10,387 bases of DNA from Bacteroidetes bacterium QH_1_64_81 (lineage in GTDB: Bacteria > Bacteroidota > Rhodothermia > Rhodothermales > Salinibacteraceae), in assembly GCA_003022655.1 (NCBI GenBank), contig PXSX01000397.1:1-10387 (forward strand), read 5' to 3'. The position numbers were made by a program, and so were the translations under genes. Below the pieces are notes generated by a model, which had not been told where the DNA came from, ran no database searches, and worked only from the letters and a program-made list of their open reading frames with translations. Positions 6,242 to 10,387 of this stretch are shown in pieces (positions within the stretch are counted from its first letter, which is position 1; each line of letters opens with the position of its first letter).

Positions 6242-6344
6242 GATTAAGGGATCTCTCGCCCCCCGACCCGGACGCCGATACAAGAAGAGAGGTCGACATG
6301 GATTTTCTCCAGAAGATGAGGTTTCTGAAGAACCTTGAGGGTTA

Positions 6345-6380
6345 AAAGATCCGGTCTGGTGATGAGATCGGCCAATCTTT
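6345..6380 (-). terminator. Weak hairpin, possible terminator separated from its gene by an IS
   Basis: AAAGAT-CCGGTC (6345-6356) pairs with GATCGG (6366-6371) and ATCTTT (6375-6380), with a CCA bulge and a 9-nt loop. On the minus strand the hairpin runs into TTTTAA. It could be the original terminator of the sensor kinase ending at 6940, now displaced by the 414-bp element inserted between them. Confidence 0.3.
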
Positions 6381-6488
6381 ACGACATGAATCTAGTGCTG
6401 TGTCACGCGTGATTGTTTGGGTCCTGCTTCATGCCTTTCCGGTTCCAGTCTGCGCACCAATGCTTCGATCTCATGGCAAAGAAAACAA

Positions 6489-6800
6489 ACCGTGTCGAGC
6501 TTGTATGAGGCGTTCGGGCCTGTCGAGGCGCGGCGCCTGGCCGAGCGGTTGGAGATCCACTACATGCCGGAGCATGGATCGTGGCTCAACATGGCAGAGA
6601 TCGAGCAATCGGTGATCGAGCAATCGGTGATGGCCCGGCAGGCTCTCAGTCGCCGGATTCCAGACCGGGGGACCATGAAACAGAGAACCAGCGCATGGCA
6701 GAAGCAGCGCAACGCAGCGGATGCTACGGTCGACTGGCAGTTCCGGGCTGAGGAGGCTCGGATCAATCTCAAAAGGCTATACCCAAAGATTGACGATTGA
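6489..6800 (+). pseudogene. IS630-family transposase, C-terminal remnant
   Basis: From about 6489 the plus frame gives SSLYEAFGPVEARRLAERLE, then IHYMPEHGSWLNMAEIE and EEARINLKRLYPKID, stopping at TGA 6798-6800. This is the C-terminal third of an IS630-type DDE transposase. The Glu of MAEIE is at the position of the last catalytic acid; both Asp motifs are missing. EIEQSV-IEQSV comes from a 15-bp duplication (6600-6629). An ATG at 6474 in a second frame starts MAKKTNRVEL, which resembles an IS630 N-terminus and overlaps the start of the C-terminal part. A deletion between short matching sequences could have joined the two, but that junction is uncertain. Confidence 0.8.
6600..6629. repeat. 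15-bp perfect tandem duplication in the IS630 transposase remnant
   Basis: ATCGAGCAATCGGTG occurs at 6600-6614 and 6615-6629, inserting five residues next to the last catalytic Glu (AEIEQSVIEQSVMARQ, where I would expect a form like AEIExSVxARQ). A second small tandem repeat, GATTGAC twice (6788-6801), sits at the end of the same frame. Confidence 0.8.
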
Positions 6801-6820
6801 CGTAGCACTAGGGGCATGGG

Positions 6821-6850
6821 TTGAAGGTTGGAAGGTTGAAAGTTGGAAAG
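6821..6850. repeat. Purine-rich 15-bp imperfect tandem repeat
   Basis: TTGAAGGTTGGAAGG (6821-6835) is followed by TTGAAAGTTGGAAAG (6836-6850), with two mismatches. Read either way it would encode WKVESWKVE- or FQLSTFQP-like low-complexity peptides, a type often seen as short intergenic repeats in Bacteroidota-like genomes (recollection, not checked). It lies between the IS630-type element and the sensor kinase stop. Confidence 0.6.
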
Positions 6851-6903
6851 TGGAGACTGATCCCGCTGAGACCCGTCTCTGCTCTCTTGCCTCCACGTTC
6901 CCT

Positions 6904-6927
6904 CTCGCCCACTCGCCCACTCGCCCC
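6904..6927. repeat. 8-bp tandem repeat, three copies
   Basis: CTCGCCCA, CTCGCCCA and CTCGCCCC at 6904-6911, 6912-6919 and 6920-6927, just beyond the 3' end of the sensor kinase gene. No function is visible. Confidence 0.6.
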
Positions 6928-6935
6928 CGCGCAGA

Positions 6936-6966
6936 ACGTTCACCGTGGGAGGCGGACCGTGAACGT
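6936..6966. other. Inverted repeat spanning the sensor kinase stop codon
   Basis: ACGTTCAC (6936-6943) and GTGAACGT (6959-6966) are perfect inverted 8-mers around 15 bases. The TGA stop (6940-6942) lies in one arm. There is no T tract on the minus strand, so it is not a standard terminator; it could affect mRNA 3'-end stability. Confidence 0.35.
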
Positions 6967-8964
6967 AGTGCCGACGCCCTTCTCGCTGTCCACCTCAATG
7001 GTCCCGTCCATAAGCTCCGTCAGCCGTTTCGTGATGGGGAGCCCCAGTCCGCTGCCGGCTCGCGCCGCGGCCTCGTCGCCCCGAGAGAACGACTCGAACA
7101 AGCGGGGGAGGAAGTCGTCCTCGATGCCGATGCCCGTGTCTTCGACCTCGACCGTGATCGTCTCGTCGGTCGCGTGGGTGCGGAGCGTGATCGTCCCGCC
7201 GGGATCCGTAAACTTGAGGGCATTCCCCACCAGATTGTCCGTAATGCGGTGCAGCATCGTCGGGTCAAGTTCAGCCGGCATGGGGGTCTCCGGCGCTTCG
7301 GTGCGGAGCGTCACGTCCTGCTCGTCCGCCTGGGGCTGAAAGATCTCGGCGGTGCCTATCACCTCGTCGACCACGTCGATCGATTCCGGGGCCGGTGCGA
7401 CCGCACCCGTCTCCAACTTCGACAGATCGAGGACCGAGTTGATGGTATCGAGCAGGCGGCGGCTGCTGCGGTCGATGCGCTCGATGCTGTCCTGGAACTC
7501 TTCGGGGGCTTCCTGGGCCAGCATCTCCGCCGATCCGATGATGGATGAGAGCGGATTGCGCAGGTCGTGAGTTATGTTGGCGAGGAAGGCGGCCTTCAAC
7601 CGATTGGCCCGCTCGGCCTCCTCTTTGGCCGCTTTCAGCGCCCGCTCGTGCCGCACCTGTTCGGTGATGTCGGCAATTGAATGGACGATCTGCCGGATGT
7701 GGTCGTTCGCGTCGTAGAGAGGCGCTGCGTTCACGGAGAGATAGCGGACGTCCCCGTCGGGACGTTCAAAAACGTATCGTTCGTCGGAGATGGGACTCCC
7801 ATTCGCCATAATGCGCTGAAAGGGCCATTCCTCCGGGGAGAGCTCATTGCCGTCGAGGCCGGCGAGCGTGCCGGTATCGGCATAGTTCATGCCGAAGAGG
7901 TCGTCGGGCGTATCGCCGAGAATTTCTCCGGCCCGCTCGTTGGCAAAAGAGATGTCGCCGTCGGCGTTCACGATGACGAGGGCCGCGACACTCGTGTCTA
8001 TGATCGCCTCCGTAAGGTCGCGCTCGCGCCGGAGGTTTTCCTGGGCCTCCACCCGGTCGGTCACGTCGTCGAAGTACACCGAGAGCCCGCCGTTGAAGGG
8101 AAAGGCCTTGACCTCCAGCCAGCGATCGAGGGGCGGATAGTATTCGAGAAACTCGACTGTTCGGTCTTCCTCAACCGCTGTCTCGTATTTCTCCTGGAAG
8201 GTGGAGCCGACGGCCTCGGGGAACTCGTCCCACACGTTCTGGCCGATCAGGTCATTGCGGGGACGCTCAAGCAGGGCCTCCGCCTGGGCGTTTACGTACG
8301 TGAAGGTCCAGTCCTCGTCGAGCGCCACGAAAGCGTCGGTGATGCTCTCCAGGATGCGCCGTCGCTGTTTGCTGGCTTCGCGGTGGGCCTCGCGGGAGGC
8401 GTCCAGGTCCGACGCGTAGTGCCGAAGGTTCAGCTCGTCCATCACCACCCCGGCCAGGTCGTTCAAGGTTGCGCGGTCCTCATCCGAGAACGACCGCGGT
8501 TCGTCGTCGATCAGGCAGAGCGTACCCAGGCGGTAGCCGTTCGGAGCCGTGAGGGGGGCGCCGGCGTAGAACCGGATGTGCGGCTCGCCGGTCACGAAGG
8601 GGTTGTCGGCAAACCGCTCGTCGTCGCGGGCGTCCGGCACCACCATCACGTCCTTCTGCTCAATGGCCCGGGCACAGAAGGAGACCTCCCGGTCCGCACG
8701 GTCGAGCGCGAGGCCGTGTGTGGACAAGCACCACTGGTTCTCCTGATCGATAAAGTTGACCATCGCGACGGGCACGTCGAACAGGTGGGCGGCCAGGCGC
8801 GAGATGCGGTCGAACGCCTCCGTCGGCGGTGCGTCGAGGACGTCGTACTGCTCGAGCGTGTGAAGGCGGGCGACCTCTGGATCACGGGCCCGGGATTCCG
8901 ACGGGGGCGCTTCCATGGGGCGCAGGAGGGGTTGAGTGGAACGGCGCACCGTGCCGATGTACAC
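6940..8964 (-). CDS. GAF-PAS-PAS sensor histidine kinase
   Basis: An intact 674-residue cytoplasmic sensor kinase with no membrane segment. Domains in order: a GAF domain preceded by the usual helix (RLHTLEQYDVLDAPPTEAFD, 33-52; GAF about 50-180, with APLTAPNGYRLGTLCLID); PAS 1 (about 200-303); PAS 2 (about 315-435, ending IADITEQ); a helical linker; HisKA with NITHDLRNPL (phosphoacceptor His466); and HATPase_c with NLVGN (577-581), DTGIG (609-613), FESF (623-626) and GSGLGL (637-642). There is no receiver domain, so a separate response regulator is expected; none lies in the window. The GTG at 8964 gives the longest frame. The ATG at 8916 (residue 17) starts ten residues before the conserved helix and is equally plausible; neither has a Shine-Dalgarno. 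It lies 36 bp downstream of pncB on the same strand, so the two are probably co-transcribed. It is a paralogue of the decayed kinase at the left end. Signal unknown. Confidence 0.9.
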   Translation of the reverse strand: MYIGTVRRSTQPLLRPMEAPPSESRARDPEVARLHTLEQYDVLDAPPTEAFDRISRLAAHLFDVPVAMVNFIDQENQWCLSTHGLALDRADREVSFCARAIEQKDVMVVPDARDDERFADNPFVTGEPHIRFYAGAPLTAPNGYRLGTLCLIDDEPRSFSDEDRATLNDLAGVVMDELNLRHYASDLDASREAHREASKQRRRILESITDAFVALDEDWTFTYVNAQAEALLERPRNDLIGQNVWDEFPEAVGSTFQEKYETAVEEDRTVEFLEYYPPLDRWLEVKAFPFNGGLSVYFDDVTDRVEAQENLRRERDLTEAIIDTSVAALVIVNADGDISFANERAGEILGDTPDDLFGMNYADTGTLAGLDGNELSPEEWPFQRIMANGSPISDERYVFERPDGDVRYLSVNAAPLYDANDHIRQIVHSIADITEQVRHERALKAAKEEAERANRLKAAFLANITHDLRNPLSSIIGSAEMLAQEAPEEFQDSIERIDRSSRRLLDTINSVLDLSKLETGAVAPAPESIDVVDEVIGTAEIFQPQADEQDVTLRTEAPETPMPAELDPTMLHRITDNLVGNALKFTDPGGTITLRTHATDETITVEVEDTGIGIEDDFLPRLFESFSRGDEAAARAGSGLGLPITKRLTELMDGTIEVDSEKGVGTTFTVRLPR

Positions 8965-9000
8965 GGAGCCGACTCGGAAGCGGTTTCGAAACTTTCAACT

Positions 9001-10387
9001 TCAGTTAATGCGCCGGGATGTTCCGGAGTAGGGGACCTCTGCGGCCATTTTTTGTTGGAGGGCCTCGCGGGTGGTGTCGAGGCGCGCCTCCATTGCGTCG
9101 CTGAGGACGACCTCGTAGCCGGATGTCTCCAAGTCGAGGGCCCGGAGCTGTGCGGGCAGCTCCGACAGGCGGGCCGACGCGTGCTCGCGGAGGGCCGTTA
9201 GGGGACGGGCAGTGCCGGATTCCGTCCGCTCGCCCCCGGCCATCACCCGCTCCAGCAGCGGCGCGCCGCTGATCTGTTCCGCCTCGGTCGCGATGACGTC
9301 GCGCACGGCCACCTCCCCGTCGTACTGCCGCACGACCTGCTTGCGCCCCGGCAGGTTCGACTTCTCTGCGGACAGCTTCATGCGGGGCTCGCCCGCATAG
9401 CCGCACAGCTTGTACGCGCTGTCGAGGGCCGGCTGGTCGGCGGAGGTGCCCATCTTGGTGCCCACACCGAAGCCGTCGATGGGCGCCCCACGATCGAGAA
9501 GGTCTGCAATCTTGTGCTCGTCGAGGCCTCCGCTGGCGACGATCATGACGTCCTGCAGGCCCGCCTCGTCGAGCAGGCGGCGGGACTCGTGGGCCAGCTC
9601 CGCAAGGTCCCCGGAGTCGAGCCGGATGCCGTGGATCTGCACCTCCTCGCCCGTTTCGTCCATGAGGTCAATCACCTTGCGCACGCCGCCCAGGGTGTCG
9701 TAGGTGTCGACCAAGAGGATCGTCTCCGGGTACAGGTCCGAAAAGGCGCGGAAGGCTCCCATCTCCGAGTCGTGCGCTTCAATGTAGCTGTGGGCTGTGG
9801 TGCCCGTGATCGGGATGTCGTAGGCCTGCCCGGCGGCCACGTTGGAGGTCGCGTCGACTCCCGCGATGAAGGCGGCGCGCGCTCCCTTCATCGCCGCGTC
9901 GGTGCCGTGCATGCGGCGCATGCCGAAGTCGGCCACGAGCCGGTCCACGTCGCCGACTCGGGCGGCTTCCACGACCCGGCTGGCCTTCGAGGCGATCATC
10001 GTTTGGAAGGTAATCTGGTTCAGCAAAAACGTCTCGACCAGCTGGGCCTCCCCGATGGGGGCCACCACTTCGAGGATGGGCTCGTCCGGAAACACCGGCG
10101 TGCCCTCCGGCACGGCGTAGACGTCTCCGGTAAACTCAAAGTCGGCCAGCCAGTCGAGAAAGGCGTCCTCGAACCGGTCCTGCTCGGCGAGGTAGCCCAG
10201 GGCCTCGTCCGAGAACGAAAGCGACTCCAGAAACTCAAGCCCCTGTTCCAGCCCGCAGGTCAGCAGGTAGTTGCGGTCTCGCAGGCGGCGGACAAAGAGG
10301 TCGAACACCGCCGGCTCGTCCATGCCTTCCCGCCAGTAGGCCTGGAGCATGGTGAGCTGGTACAGGTCCGTGTATAGCGCGGACGTG
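9001..10387 (-). CDS. pncB: Nicotinate phosphoribosyltransferase, 5' end beyond the window
   Basis: This enzyme joins nicotinate to PRPP to give nicotinate mononucleotide, with ATP hydrolysis; it is the entry step of NAD salvage (Preiss-Handler pathway) in the cytoplasm. At least 461 residues are visible, near full length. The frame continues upstream of the Met at 10350 as TSALYTDLYQLTMLQAYW, the usual N-terminal motif, so that Met is internal and the true start lies past 10387. Other signatures, numbered from that Met: FGMRRMHG (142-149); ITGTTAHSY (181-189), with His187 the likely phosphorylated histidine; GIRLDSGDL (241-249); ASGGLDE (272-278); and the phosphate-binding FGVGTKMGTS (294-303). 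Stop is TGA at 9001-9003. The acidic composition fits a halophile. The sensor kinase follows 36 bp downstream. Confidence 0.95.
   Translation of the reverse strand, partial: TSALYTDLYQLTMLQAYWREGMDEPAVFDLFVRRLRDRNYLLTCGLEQGLEFLESLSFSDEALGYLAEQDRFEDAFLDWLADFEFTGDVYAVPEGTPVFPDEPILEVVAPIGEAQLVETFLLNQITFQTMIASKASRVVEAARVGDVDRLVADFGMRRMHGTDAAMKGARAAFIAGVDATSNVAAGQAYDIPITGTTAHSYIEAHDSEMGAFRAFSDLYPETILLVDTYDTLGGVRKVIDLMDETGEEVQIHGIRLDSGDLAELAHESRRLLDEAGLQDVMIVASGGLDEHKIADLLDRGAPIDGFGVGTKMGTSADQPALDSAYKLCGYAGEPRMKLSAEKSNLPGRKQVVRQYDGEVAVRDVIATEAEQISGAPLLERVMAGGERTESGTARPLTALREHASARLSELPAQLRALDLETSGYEVVLSDAMEARLDTTREALQQKMAAEVPYSGTSRRIN

Larger units (their letters stand above)
6395..6808 (+). mobile_element. 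Internally deleted IS630-type element (non-autonomous), TA target duplication
   Basis: The ends are inverted repeats. The left reads GTGCTGTGTCACGCG from 6395; the right, from 6808 on the other strand, reads GTGCTACGTCAATCG. About 14 of the first 21 bases match. Both are flanked by TA (6393-6394 and 6809-6810), the target duplication of the IS630/Tc1-mariner group. The element is only 414 bp, whereas autonomous IS630 members are typically near 1.1 kb. It keeps the 3' end of the transposase gene and possibly its first codons. It could be moved only by a transposase supplied elsewhere. Confidence 0.75.

Noticed and set aside
5994..6299. 101-codon minus-strand frame upstream of and overlapping the OMP gene
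   Set aside because: It overlaps the OMP signal-peptide region in another frame and is Ser/Cys/His-rich without a recognisable pattern.
7681..9201. 506-codon plus-strand open frame antisense to the sensor kinase and pncB end
   Set aside because: It is the mirror of strongly supported minus-strand genes in high-GC DNA; the product has no recognisable domain and spans two genes and their gap.
1..10387. CRISPR array, tRNA, rRNA, or defence/toxin-antitoxin module
   Set aside because: No regularly spaced repeats with spacers, no cloverleaf or T-loop sequence that holds up, and no matching protein motifs. GGGTT...GAATC around the IS4 empty site resembles a T-arm but has no acceptor stem.

Overview
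**Source.** The window is GC-rich. Its intact housekeeping-type proteins, nicotinate phosphoribosyltransferase and a sensor kinase, are rich in Asp/Glu, and most starts lack an obvious Shine-Dalgarno sequence. With many PAS/GAF sensor kinases and IS4/IS630-type elements, this suggests a halophilic Rhodothermota/Bacteroidota-type bacterium, possibly Salinibacter-like. That is inference; no marker gene fixes the species. Every recognisable gene is on the minus strand.

**Layout, left to right.** (1) 6-69: a strong plus-strand terminator for a gene beyond the left edge. (2) 162-1928: a decayed PAS-PAS-PAS histidine kinase, in three pieces in different frames. (3) 1929-2272: an intergenic stretch with four short palindromes, two of them in a perfect 21-bp tandem repeat. 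(4) 2273-3256: an intact Gfo/Idh/MocA oxidoreductase. (5) 3267-4533: an IS4-family element inserted about 5 bp before that gene's start codon. Its transposase carries a 15-bp in-frame duplication and a 13-bp frameshifting duplication. (6) 4574-4613: a strong plus-strand terminator hairpin with no obvious client. (7) 4715-6181: an unrecognised, lower-GC outer-membrane beta-barrel protein with a signal peptide. (8) 6395-6808: a 414-bp IS630-type element with terminal inverted repeats and TA target duplication, its transposase mostly deleted. (9) 6811-6939: short tandem repeats. (10) 6940-8964: an intact GAF-PAS-PAS histidine kinase. (11) 9001-10387: pncB, running off the right edge and 36 bp upstream of the kinase on the same strand.

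**How it fits together.** The right end is a conserved-looking pncB-sensor kinase pair, probably co-transcribed. The left and middle look like an accessory region with two damaged insertion sequences, a kinase pseudogene and a compositionally distinct OMP gene. The most striking pattern is the recurrence of short tandem duplications (7-21 bp) in mobile and non-coding DNA. At least two interrupt otherwise recognisable transposase reading frames. I found no CRISPR array, tRNA, rRNA, defence system or convincing new multi-gene system.
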